Of a stretch of 64,000 nucleotides of DNA, positions 31,448 through 38,819 are shown in pieces; within the stretch, counting starts at the first letter, position 1, and each line of letters starts with the position of its first letter. Made by a program: the position numbers and the translations under genes. The stretch covers positions 62,001-126,000 of the forward strand of contig JACPUE010000004.1 in the NCBI GenBank assembly GCA_016192425.1. The letters run 5' to 3'. Origin of the DNA: Burkholderiales bacterium (GTDB lineage: Bacteria > Pseudomonadota > Gammaproteobacteria > Burkholderiales > Burkholderiaceae_C). Under the pieces are notes generated by a model, which had not been told where the DNA came from, searched no databases, and saw only the letters and a program-made list of their open reading frames with translations.

Positions 31448-32428
31448 CTACACCACCCAGCGCGTCACCACCCACAGCACCACCGGCACGGTGGCCATGC
31501 CCAGCGCAGTGGACACGGTGACGCCAGCGGTCATCTCGTCCTGGGCCACCTCGTAGCGCTGGGCAAACAGGAACACATTGGCGCCCACCGGCAGCGCAGC
31601 CGCCGTCACCATCACCGCCAGGGGCAGGCCCGACAGCCCCAGCGCCCAGCCCAGGGCACCCACGGCCAGCGGCAGTACGGTGTTCTTGACCAAGGCAATG
31701 CGCAGCGCCGAGCGGAAATGCGGCCCCACGGTGGAGAACGCCAGCGTCACCCCCACCAGCAGCAGCGCCAGCGGCCCCAGGGCCTGGCCCAGCAACTGCA
31801 GGGGTTTGTCGATGAGCGGCGGAATAGGCCAGCCGGTTTGCGCATACAGCAGGCCCGCAATGATGGGCAGCGGCACCGGGTGCACCAGGCCGCTCCACAA
31901 GGCCTGCAGCACCATGCGCCACAGCGCCGGCGGCACATGGGCCTGGCCATCGGCACCGCCGGGCTGGTTGCGCGCCAGGGCCAGCTCCAGCACCACCGTC
32001 GCCACGGTGAGCAGGATGAGCGCATGCACCGAAATCAGTGTGAACAGCGTGACCAGCCCCGCCTGCCCGAACACCAGCCCCACCAGCGGCACCCCCACCA
32101 TCACGTTGTTGCTGAACGTATGGCCCAGCGCGCGCACCGCGCCCAGGGTGCTGAACCCCGCCCAGGCCAGCGTAGCGCCAAACACCAGCGCCACCCCGCC
32201 AAAGTACACCGCAATGGGCCCGAAATCGAGCTCCTGCACATGCACCCCGGCCATGGTGCGAAACAGCAGCGCAGGCGCCAACACCATGAACACGAGGTTG
32301 GACAAATCCTTGACCGCCTGCGCACGAATCCAGCCCTTGCGGCCCGAAAGGTAGCCCAGCGCAATGAACAGCACCACGGGCACGAACGAAGAAAGAACAG
32401 GGGAATTCAAGACAGGCCGCACATGCAA
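31448..32428 (-). CDS. AEC family transporter
   Basis: A 326-residue membrane protein with about ten hydrophobic helices in two halves, of the auxin efflux carrier/malonate transporter family. The NNVMVGVPL motif in the first half and ALPVGANVFLFAQRY in the second are typical. No ATG is available at the start; candidates are TTG 32428, GTG 32422 or TTG 32410 (the last gives a start like other AEC proteins). Substrate unknown, possibly a dicarboxylate. Confidence 0.82.
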   Translation of the reverse strand: MHVRPVLNSPVLSSFVPVVLFIALGYLSGRKGWIRAQAVKDLSNLVFMVLAPALLFRTMAGVHVQELDFGPIAVYFGGVALVFGATLAWAGFSTLGAVRALGHTFSNNVMVGVPLVGLVFGQAGLVTLFTLISVHALILLTVATVVLELALARNQPGGADGQAHVPPALWRMVLQALWSGLVHPVPLPIIAGLLYAQTGWPIPPLIDKPLQLLGQALGPLALLLVGVTLAFSTVGPHFRSALRIALVKNTVLPLAVGALGWALGLSGLPLAVMVTAAALPVGANVFLFAQRYEVAQDEMTAGVTVSTALGMATVPVVLWVVTRWVV

Positions 32429-32473
32429 AGAGAAAGGCGCACGCCCGGCCCCGGAAAACGCCTCAGGCTTTGC

Positions 32474-32530
32474 GTGCTACCAAAATAATAGCTACTGGCG
32501 CTTGCTGTAAAAGCGCCAGGGCCATATTTT
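32474..32530 (+). repeat. dispersed palindromic repeat, copy f
   Basis: TAGCTACTGGCGCTTGCTGT followed by AAAAGCGCCAGGGCCATATT; CTGGCGCTT and AAGCGCCAG are perfect 9-base arms. Confidence 0.85.
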
Positions 32531-32633
32531 GCTTGCAAATCCAATTCCTCAGCCCGCCCAGGGGCAGAATGCCAGCGCACCCACGAAGCCAAGCTGACGC
32601 CGCTGCGCCTGCGGGGAAGGGGTAAAGAGCTTG

Positions 32634-32656
32634 ACTTAACGAGTAAGGTCAACAGA
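32634..32656 (-). other. attC-like L'-R' end at left border of the accessory island
   Basis: On the minus strand CTGTTGACCTTACTCGTTAA then GTC matches the corresponding end of the attC-type site at 34052-34119 in 18 of 20 positions, and ends in GTTAAGT, which fits the R' core GTTRRRY. The matching R''-L'' half is not recognisable. It overlaps the last codons of the secreted-protein gene. Confidence 0.4.
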
Positions 32657-33181
32657 CTGCCTGCCAGGGTTGATCTGCTGGACAGATGGGCTGCTTGCGC
32701 CCGGAGCACTCTGAGGTCTGATTGGTACCAACATCCAGATGTCGTTCCAGACACTCCAGAACTGGTCTAGTTCGGCAGACTGACCGAGACTCTTTGGATC
32801 ATTGACCTGCACATCGTATTTAGCGCTACCAGCACGGATTGAAAGCGAGTAGTGAGGTGCATGGAGTGGGAGAAATTTTGGTTCGATTCTCTTGGAAAGT
32901 TTGTCGAAACCACGCGCCCGCGCCTCGCTCTCAATGCGGGTTAGCGCTTCTGTCTCTATGAAGAAATTCCCCATGACGCTTCCCTGGGGGACGCTACTGA
33001 AGTATTGCAAATACCCTACACCGCTGCGAGTGAGGTGAAGATGCCAATGCTCACCGTATGATCCAGCGGTCGTAGCAGTCGCCGTAATTTCAATATCAGA
33101 AGAAAACCTCTCATTTGCATTTGCATACTGATTTATGATAAATACACAAATTATCGAAATCAATAAACGAATAGAAAACAT
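32636..33181 (-). CDS. Hypothetical secreted protein
   Basis: A 181-residue protein I do not recognise. It has a clear Sec signal peptide (MFSIRLLISIICVFIINQY, cleavage near ANANE), then a beta-rich mature domain and a Pro/Ser-rich C-terminal tail. Codon use is markedly AT-richer than the flanking genes, pointing to horizontal acquisition. The last codons coincide with an attC-like end, so the C-terminus may be formed by recombination. It belongs to the AT-rich island with SMI1 and zeta genes. Confidence 0.7.
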   Translation of the reverse strand: MFSIRLLISIICVFIINQYANANERFSSDIEITATATTAGSYGEHWHLHLTRSGVGYLQYFSSVPQGSVMGNFFIETEALTRIESEARARGFDKLSKRIEPKFLPLHAPHYSLSIRAGSAKYDVQVNDPKSLGQSAELDQFWSVWNDIWMLVPIRPQSAPGASSPSVQQINPGRQSVDLTR

Positions 33182-33270
33182 TATTTAACCACCACTTGGT
33201 TTTCCACAATAAAGGCAAAATTTGCAAGACAAATGCTGGCACCTTCAGTCAATTGCATCATGCAGTGCAA

Positions 33271-33569
33271 CTAGAATGCCAGATTATTTTTAACCCTACT
33301 TTGGGTGATACTTCCCAATAAAATCAAGCCAATCGACGGCACGGGTGATAGCGCACCGATGAAATATGGGCAGACCAAGGAATACTCCCAGTCACGCTGA
33401 TAGGCATCCGAAGCATAAATAATATAAACAAACGACAAGCCAATCAGAATGAGACGCCCTAAAAAACAATCCTTAACCAGCGAAGCCTTTTATCTGTGCG
33501 CTCGAGAAAATAGCGCGTCCATGGCCATACAAAAAGGCCGCCAAACATCCATGCGATGACAGGAAATAA
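33271..33569 (-). pseudogene. Small membrane protein gene broken by a one-base frameshift
   Basis: Two overlapping minus-strand frames encode parts of one hydrophobic protein. The first reads MFGGLFVWPWTRYFLE..WLRIVF and stops; the second continues GRLILIGLSFVYIIYASDAY.. to AF and stops at 33271. Adding one base to the A6 run at 33461-33466 (T6 on the coding strand) joins them into about 95 residues with three hydrophobic helices. The N-terminal boundary is unclear (ATG at 33548, open to 33569). Family not recognised. Together with the promoter of the secreted gene it accounts for the 438-bp gap between the secreted and SMI1 genes; I see nothing else there. Confidence 0.65.
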
Positions 33570-33619
33570 TCAAATAACATATACAAAATCACAAGCGCGT
33601 GATCTATTTTGTTTGCATA

Positions 33620-34045
33620 TCAAGACAAAAGGATATCGTGATACGATGAATTTATATTGTGCATCGCAGGTTCAAAATCTTGAAACGACGGCGCTAAGAC
33701 AGCGTAACCGGGTTCAGACCGTGAAAAGAACATCAGTCGCTCATGCGCGGGCCCAAAGGCATAGAAATTTCCAAGTTCGTCCTGTGCGAAGCGACAGCCA
33801 CCTTTGAGCTCACCATTCCGGACTGGCTGAAACCACTCATTCCTGATGCTGAAAGTCTGGTCAATGTCCCCGTACCCCGCCAAAGAAAGCCACGCCTTCA
33901 AGTCAGGCGGCAGGAGACAGCAAACCCGCTGCTCGAGCGCGGCCAAATCGTCTTCCGACACCAGGCCGGAGTTTTCAAAGACAGGCCGAGAACGGAGCCA
34001 TCCCCTTCGGCGGGCTGATAACAAACGATCGGCGAGGTCGTGCAT
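33620..34045 (-). CDS. SMI1/KNR4 family protein
   Basis: A 141-residue protein of the SMI1/KNR4 superfamily, frequent among immunity proteins of polymorphic toxins and contact-dependent inhibition. Visible hallmarks are SEDDLAALEQRVCCLLPPDLKAWL, cited in part as EDDLAALE and LPPDLKAWL, then YGDIDQTFSI and FYAFGPAHERLMFF. A TTG start at 34063 would lie inside the attC-type site, so the ATG at 34045, 6 bp after the R' core, is preferred. No toxin gene is adjacent; it could be an orphan immunity gene carried as a cassette. Confidence 0.75.
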   Translation of the reverse strand: MHDLADRLLSARRRGWLRSRPVFENSGLVSEDDLAALEQRVCCLLPPDLKAWLSLAGYGDIDQTFSIRNEWFQPVRNGELKGGCRFAQDELGNFYAFGPAHERLMFFSRSEPGYAVLAPSFQDFEPAMHNINSSYHDILLS

Positions 34046-34051
34046 TCTTTG

Positions 34052-34119
34052 GTTTAACGACAAAGGTCAACAGCAGTCAGCGCAGATGGCTGACTGTCCG
34101 CTGGGCAGAATTGTTGAGC
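34052..34119 (-). other. attC-type integron recombination site (site B)
   Basis: On the minus strand: R'' GCTCAAC (34119-34113, fits RYYYAAC), spacer AATTC, an imperfect stem with AGTCAGC/GCTGACT next to the loop CATCTGC and one extrahelical A further out, then R' GTTAAAC (34058-34052, fits GTTRRRY). The AACAATTC start is shared with classical cassette attC sites. It lies 12 bp after the zeta-fusion stop and 6 bp before the SMI1 start, the normal positions in a cassette array. Confidence 0.62.
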
Positions 34120-34131
34120 ATTAACATGTGC

Positions 34132-35151
34132 CTACTGGAAGAACTCACTTTTTCTCCTTGCCTGTTTCCGGATGTTCTTTAGTTTCCGAGGGGCATGGTC
34201 ACCCCACATGATTTCAGCGCCATCTTCAATTTCTTCGTAGATGGGTAAGAGATTGGTCACTCCTTCGAAAACCCATTGAACATCAATTCCCTCCGAACCG
34301 CCCTTGTATGGTTCGGTGCTTTGCATAGCAACCTTAACCACTTTGTCGTAGGCTTCATCAAGATTGTTGGCTTTCACGAGAACTGTGTTTTCCCATGTGA
34401 CAAAGCGACGTTCAGGATCTTCATTGCCTTCTTCGGCGAGCTCGATAAACCTTAGGAGGTACGAGCCAACGTACCAGCCATACGGTGCAATGTTCTTCGA
34501 ATCTATCATGACATCCAACGCATAATCTGCAGAACCTGCAGGATAAACTAAACGGTGCGAGATATCACAGGTGACGGCATCCGCCAGCAGAGCCAAAGAC
34601 CGGTGGTAACGCTCAATGATTTTGTTCCGAGGCACATCGTGCTTGCCCATGCGAACCCGGTGCGCTACCCGGGAAATGTTGATCTCCGGGTCTTCGGTGG
34701 CCACATAGTACAGATAGGTTTTGACCCCTTGCTTGCGCGCACGGCAGAAAAATTCCACCTTGGCGCGCGTGGACATCACCGTCTCGAAGGTAAATGACTT
34801 TTTCCGGCGCAGCAGGTCATTGCGGATGAAATCCGCCAGCACCGAGGCGAAGTACGAATTCACCGCCACAGCATCAAAAATGACCCGGCCATGTTTCAGC
34901 TGGATCTTTTGTGCATCGGCGTCCAGGCCCTGCTCACGCAGGAAGTCCGAACCTGCAAAAAATGCAAGTAACTCAGCCTGTGTGGCGGAGACCCCATAGG
35001 GCTTGACCGACGCGAAACCATGCGCACGGATCTCGGCCTCGATGTCGTCGGCGTTGACGTAAACGCCCAGCCAATTGACATCCTTGAGCGTGCTTTTGCC
35101 CGAGCCATTCGGGCCTGCAAACATGCGTAGCCGGGGCTGAACGGCGCTCAT
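34132..35151 (-). CDS. Zeta-toxin-type kinase fused to a DUF4288-like domain
   Basis: A 339-residue ORF in two parts. Residues 1 to about 197 are a zeta-toxin P-loop kinase: Walker A GPNGSGKST (13-21), VNADDI, FTFETVMST and the RVRMGKHDVP lid region; zeta kinases phosphorylate UDP-N-acetylglucosamine or related nucleotide sugars. The usual zeta C-terminus after ADAVTC is missing. From Met at 34509 onward (MIDSKNIAPYGWYVGSYLLR) the sequence looks like a whole DUF4288 protein of 125 residues (WENTVLVKA, EGVTNLLPIYEEIEDG). Base composition drops at the junction, about 34570. The ATG at 35151 shares its A with the antitoxin stop (TGATG). The fusion may have inactivated the toxin. Confidence 0.75.
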   Translation of the reverse strand: MSAVQPRLRMFAGPNGSGKSTLKDVNWLGVYVNADDIEAEIRAHGFASVKPYGVSATQAELLAFFAGSDFLREQGLDADAQKIQLKHGRVIFDAVAVNSYFASVLADFIRNDLLRRKKSFTFETVMSTRAKVEFFCRARKQGVKTYLYYVATEDPEINISRVAHRVRMGKHDVPRNKIIERYHRSLALLADAVTCDISHRLVYPAGSADYALDVMIDSKNIAPYGWYVGSYLLRFIELAEEGNEDPERRFVTWENTVLVKANNLDEAYDKVVKVAMQSTEPYKGGSEGIDVQWVFEGVTNLLPIYEEIEDGAEIMWGDHAPRKLKNIRKQARRKSEFFQ

Positions 35152-35395
35152 CAAGCTGCGGTTGCGCGGGCCTTGAGCTTGTACCTGGCGCCCATGGCAA
35201 CCTTTACCGGGCTGTGAATAGCACGCACCACTGTCTCGGAGCCGTCGGCATAGGTTTCTACCAACGTGCCGTTGACAGCGCGCACACCTTGCCGCTGGTG
35301 GTCAATGCCTGGTAGTGCGCGCGCTGAAAGGCGCCCTGTGCCAGCTTGGGAATGCCTGCCTCCAGGACGCTCATGGATTCTTCGGTCAACTTCAT
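35151..35395 (-). pseudogene. Antitoxin gene of the zeta module, frameshifted
   Basis: Starts MKLTEESMSVLEAGIPKLAQ and reads to TTSGKV, then hits a stop 8 codons on. The next frame continues VRAVNGTLVETYADGSETVV to ARATAA and stops at 35151, overlapping the zeta start. One missing base near 35284-35288 (AAGGTGTGCGC; AAGGTGGTGCGC would restore it) joins them into an 81-residue protein. Small basic proteins of this sort precede zeta-type toxins in Proteobacteria. Too short to appear as a long ORF. Confidence 0.65.
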
Positions 35396-35488
35396 GGCGT
35401 TATCTCGGTTGCCGTCACCCTAGCAGCAAACCTGCTAATTTTTTCAGCACCTCGCTCGCGTAGAGTATTTGAGGGTTTCACACCGCAA

Positions 35489-35516
35489 GCCAGCAGCGCC
35501 CTCCCCCGCCGCTGGC
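35489..35516. terminator. hairpin downstream of the TonB receptor gene
   Basis: GCCAGCAGCG and CGCCGCTGGC form a 10-base near-perfect stem around CCCTCCCC, 28 bp beyond the receptor stop. There is no T run, so termination is only suggested. Confidence 0.4.
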
Positions 35517-35543
35517 TCGCTCACATCACGACGGCATCACCCG

Positions 35544-37628
35544 TCAGAATGCCATCCTCACCCCCACCGTCACATTGCGCCCCATCAAAGGCGCGGCGGT
35601 CTTGATGAAGGAGGTGTGCGCATAGGCCAGACGGTCCGTTAGGTTGTTGCCCTTCAGGTACACCTGCCAGGGCGTGCCATTCGTCTGCCCGCTGTAGCTC
35701 ACGCCCAGGTTCAGCATGCCGTAGCCGGGCGTGGGCTGCTCGAAGGCGGCCACGCGGCTCTGGCGGGCCACTTGCAGCCATTCCACCTGGCCTTGCCAGG
35801 CGTTCCAGGTGGCGTTCAGGCGCAGGCCGGCGCGGGCCGGGGGGATGCGGGGGAGCAGGCTGCCGTCCTGCAGGCGGGCGCGCACGGCGTCGCCGAACAG
35901 GGTGAGGCCCACATGGCGGTTCAGGCGCTGGCGCACCTGGGCTTCGATGCCGGTGAAGGTGGCGTTTTGCTGGGCGTATTGCAGCAGTTGCAGGCCGTCC
36001 AGCTCGTCCAGCGTGGTGCCGTGGATGTAGCCGTTGATGCGGTTGCGGAACACGCTGACGCCGAAGGTGGTGTCGCCGCTGGTCTTGCGCAGGCTCAGGT
36101 CGATGTTGTTCGACGTTTCCGCGCGCAGGCTGGCGTCGCCGCGCTCGTAGGTGGCGGTGGCCATGTGCAGGCCGCGGGCGTACAGCTCTTCGGGCGTGGG
36201 GGCGCGGCTGGCGTGGGTGAGGCTGGCGCCTAGCTGGTAGCCGGGGCGGAACTTCCACACCGCGCCCAGCGATGCCGAGGTGCCGTTGTGGCTGCGCTCA
36301 ATGCCGCTCGTCTCTGCCTGGGCCGTCTGGCGGTCGTGGCGCAGGGCGGCCTCGAAGCGCCAATCGCCCCAGCGGTATTCCTCCAGCGCGAACAGGCCTG
36401 CGCGGCGCGTGGTGGTGGGCTGGATGTAGGCCTCGTCGCCCTCGGCACTGAAGCGGCGTTGCGATGCCTGCACGCCCAGCATGCCGCGCCAGCCCGCCAG
36501 GGGCTCGTGCTGCAGTTCTACGCGGGCGCTGTGGGCCTTGTTCTTGAAGGTGGTGACGGGGGTGCCGTCTTCCACCTCGTCATGCTGGTAGTCGGTGATG
36601 CCGGCGCGCAGGCGCAGGGCGGTGAAGCCTGCAAAGGGGTTGCGCAGCTCGCCACGGATGTCCAGGCGCTCGCTGCGCAGGTCTACCACGGGTACGTCGC
36701 TGTGGTTGTCTTCCTGGGTGTGGTCGTGGGCGTTGTCCTCACCGTCGTGGCCGCAGTGCAGGTGGTCGCCGTGGGTGTGGCAGCCTTCAAAGCCGTGGTT
36801 GTGGCCGGGCAGGCCGTATTTGGCGGTCTGGCGCGTGTAGGCGGCGCCCAGGTAGCCGCGCTCGCCCACCCAGGATATGCCCACGCTGCCCGTGTCGGTG
36901 CGGTTGAAGCTGCCGGGCACCTTGCGGTCCACATGGTCTTCGTGCACCCAGCCGGGGCCTACGCGGTAGTCGGCGGCGTCGCGCGCCACGCCTTCCACAT
37001 GCACGGCCAGGTTGCCGGTGCCGCCGGTGAGCGAGATGACGCCCGCCTTCTCGCTGGCGCCGCTGTTGGCGCGCAGTTCCAGGCTGCCTTCGTAGCCCTT
37101 GGCGGGGACGGCGGTGGGCACCTTGCCGTCGAGCACGTTGACCACGCCGCCCACGGCGCCGTCACCGTGCACCAGGGCCGAGGGGCCGCGCAGCACTTCG
37201 ATCTGGGTGGCGAGCAGGGGTTCGGAGACCACGGCGTGGTCGGGGCTGAGGGTGGAGGCGTCGTGCAGCTCAGCGCCGTCGCTCAGCACCTTGACGCGCG
37301 GGCCGTCCATGCCGCGGATGATGGGGCGGCTGGCCCCGGCGCCGAAGTGGCTGCTGGTGATGCCGGGCTCGCCCGCCAGGGTTTCGCCCAGCGTGGCCTC
37401 GCGGCGTTGCACGAGTTCATCGCCTTCGAGCACGCTGGCGGGGGTGGTCATGTCGCTGGCACCCAGTTGCAGGCCACTGGCGGATACGGTCACATCGGGC
37501 AGGCTGGGCGCCGGGTCTTGCGGGGTGGATGGCTGCTGCGCAGCCGCAGCGCCGCCCCAGGAAATGGCAACCGCCAGCGCCACAGGGCGCAGGCGGGGCA
37601 GGCAGGGAATGGGGGCAAAGGTTTGCAT
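35544..37628 (-). CDS. TonB-dependent receptor, ZnuD-like
   Basis: A 694-residue outer-membrane receptor with signal peptide (to about AAAAQ), N-terminal plug (GASRPIIRGMDGPRVKVLSDG, cited here as RPIIRGMDGPRV; EVLRGPSALVHGDGAVGGVV cited as EVLRGPSALVHG) and a 22-strand-type barrel ending in VTVGVRMAF with terminal Phe. A His/Cys-rich extracellular loop lies at about residues 276-309 (ten His and two Cys), as in neisserial ZnuD, so zinc is the likely substrate. No obvious Zur box was found. The next upstream gene encodes a small Cys/His protein. Confidence 0.88.
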   Translation of the reverse strand: MQTFAPIPCLPRLRPVALAVAISWGGAAAAQQPSTPQDPAPSLPDVTVSASGLQLGASDMTTPASVLEGDELVQRREATLGETLAGEPGITSSHFGAGASRPIIRGMDGPRVKVLSDGAELHDASTLSPDHAVVSEPLLATQIEVLRGPSALVHGDGAVGGVVNVLDGKVPTAVPAKGYEGSLELRANSGASEKAGVISLTGGTGNLAVHVEGVARDAADYRVGPGWVHEDHVDRKVPGSFNRTDTGSVGISWVGERGYLGAAYTRQTAKYGLPGHNHGFEGCHTHGDHLHCGHDGEDNAHDHTQEDNHSDVPVVDLRSERLDIRGELRNPFAGFTALRLRAGITDYQHDEVEDGTPVTTFKNKAHSARVELQHEPLAGWRGMLGVQASQRRFSAEGDEAYIQPTTTRRAGLFALEEYRWGDWRFEAALRHDRQTAQAETSGIERSHNGTSASLGAVWKFRPGYQLGASLTHASRAPTPEELYARGLHMATATYERGDASLRAETSNNIDLSLRKTSGDTTFGVSVFRNRINGYIHGTTLDELDGLQLLQYAQQNATFTGIEAQVRQRLNRHVGLTLFGDAVRARLQDGSLLPRIPPARAGLRLNATWNAWQGQVEWLQVARQSRVAAFEQPTPGYGMLNLGVSYSGQTNGTPWQVYLKGNNLTDRLAYAHTSFIKTAAPLMGRNVTVGVRMAF

Positions 37629-37716
37629 GGTGGGTTCCAAGTCACAAGCGCGACCGCCCCCAGGGCAGCATGCGCGCACGGCGGCGCACGGCCAGGGGTG
37701 GTCGTCAAAAATTTCA

Positions 37717-37775
37717 ATGAAAATGGCCTGTAGCGCCCTATCCATAAGCGCTAGCAGCTATCAATTCAATAGCAT
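37717..37775 (-). repeat. dispersed palindromic repeat, copy g
   Basis: Reverse-oriented copy: TAGCGCCCTATCCATAAGCG and CTAGCAGCTATCAATTCAAT. It lies between the receptor start and the stop of the upstream small gene. Confidence 0.8.
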
Positions 37776-38231
37776 TCAGGCAAGAGAAGACAGGTGTTGC
37801 GCCGCATCGGGCGGGCCACGGGCGTGGTACTGCGCTGGGCACACCGTGGCCGGTGCGCAATGGGCCGCCTGCACCGGCTGGGCCGGTGGCGGCAGGCTTG
37901 CCATGGCGCCTGCTGCGCTGGGGGCAGCATCGGCCAGGGCCAGGTGGTCGAACAACAGGCAATCGCTGGCCGTGGGGTGCGCTGCCAGCAGTTGGGCCAG
38001 CCCATGCGCCGGGGCCGTGGCTGGCGCAGCTTGCAGGCTGTGCGCATGTGCATGCCCCACGGGGTGCGCCAGGGCGTGCAAGCGCCCCAACAGCGGCGCG
38101 GCCAGCAAGGCACACAGCAGCCAGGCCAGCAGAAGGCGCTCGCCACCCAGCGCAGGCAGGCCGCGCCGCAACCCGGCGGGCTGGCGTGCGCACCGGAAGA
38201 TGCGCTGCAGGGCGTGGGGGGCGGGCCTCAT
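37776..38231 (-). CDS. DUF2946-like small membrane/periplasmic protein
   Basis: A 151-residue protein with one strong hydrophobic helix (about residues 32-50, LLLAWLLCALLAAPLLG), then a His-rich stretch (HALAHPVGHAHAHS) and a CLLFDHLALAD motif that recalls DUF2946, a family found beside TonB receptors and metal genes. The final part has Cys and His (AAHCAPATVCPAQYHA). It probably assists zinc or copper handling with the receptor gene downstream; the exact role is unknown. It starts 10 bp after msrA ends, so cotranscription is likely. Confidence 0.6.
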   Translation of the reverse strand: MRPAPHALQRIFRCARQPAGLRRGLPALGGERLLLAWLLCALLAAPLLGRLHALAHPVGHAHAHSLQAAPATAPAHGLAQLLAAHPTASDCLLFDHLALADAAPSAAGAMASLPPPAQPVQAAHCAPATVCPAQYHARGPPDAAQHLSSLA

Positions 38232-38241
38232 TCCGATACGG

Positions 38242-38799
38242 CTACTTCAGGCAATGGGCAAAGGTCTTGCGAAACTTCTCGACCTTGGGGCCGACCACGT
38301 AGGCGCAGTAGCCCTGGTGCGGGTGCTGCGTGAAGTAGTCCTGGTGGTAGTCCTCGGCGGGGCTGTAGTTGTGCAGCGGCAGCACCTCGGTCACCACGGG
38401 GGCGCCCAGGCCGCCTTCGCGCTCCAGGGTGTGGATGATGCTCCGCGCCTGTTCGGCGTGCTGCGGGTCTTCAAAGTACACCCCGCTGCGGTACTGCGGG
38501 CCCACGTCGTTGCCCTGGCGGTTGGGGGTGGTCGGGTCGTGGATGCAGAAGAAGATTTCCAGCAGCTCGCGCGCGCTCACCTGGGCGGGGTCGAACTGCA
38601 GGCGTACCACCTCGGCGTGGCCGGTGTCGCCGCGGCAGACCTGTTCGTAGCTGGGCTGCAGCACATGGCCGTTGCAGTAGCCCGACTCCACCGCCACTAC
38701 GCCGCGCACGCGGCGGTACACCGCGTCCAGGCACCAAAAACACCCGCCGCCCAGGGTGAGGGTGGACAGGGGCTGGTCGGTGGAGCCTGGCGCGGTCAT
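38242..38799 (-). CDS. msrA: Peptide-methionine (S)-S-oxide reductase
   Basis: A 185-residue MsrA that repairs S-methionine sulfoxide. The catalytic motif is GGCFWC, followed by VESGYCNGH, GDTGHAEVVRLQFDP and HNYSPAEDYHQDYF, with Cys residues near the C-terminus (GYCAYV, AHCLK) as resolving candidates. It follows the FmdE-like gene by 20 bp. Confidence 0.95.
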   Translation of the reverse strand: MTAPGSTDQPLSTLTLGGGCFWCLDAVYRRVRGVVAVESGYCNGHVLQPSYEQVCRGDTGHAEVVRLQFDPAQVSARELLEIFFCIHDPTTPNRQGNDVGPQYRSGVYFEDPQHAEQARSIIHTLEREGGLGAPVVTEVLPLHNYSPAEDYHQDYFTQHPHQGYCAYVVGPKVEKFRKTFAHCLK

Positions 38800-38819
38800 G
38801 GGGGTACTTTCTCAGCCGC

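Noticed and set aside
34046-34063. TTG start for SMI1 at 34063
   Set aside because: It would lie within the attC-type site; the ATG at 34045 directly follows the cassette boundary.
35151-35395. Programmed frameshift in the antitoxin gene
   Set aside because: No slippery heptamer or downstream stem is evident at the break; a one-base loss is simpler.
35430-35438. ACCTGCTAA shared with the cassette end at 62925-62933 as a further integron boundary
   Set aside because: Only 9 bases match, the base before TTAGCAGG is A rather than G, and no attC fold is present.
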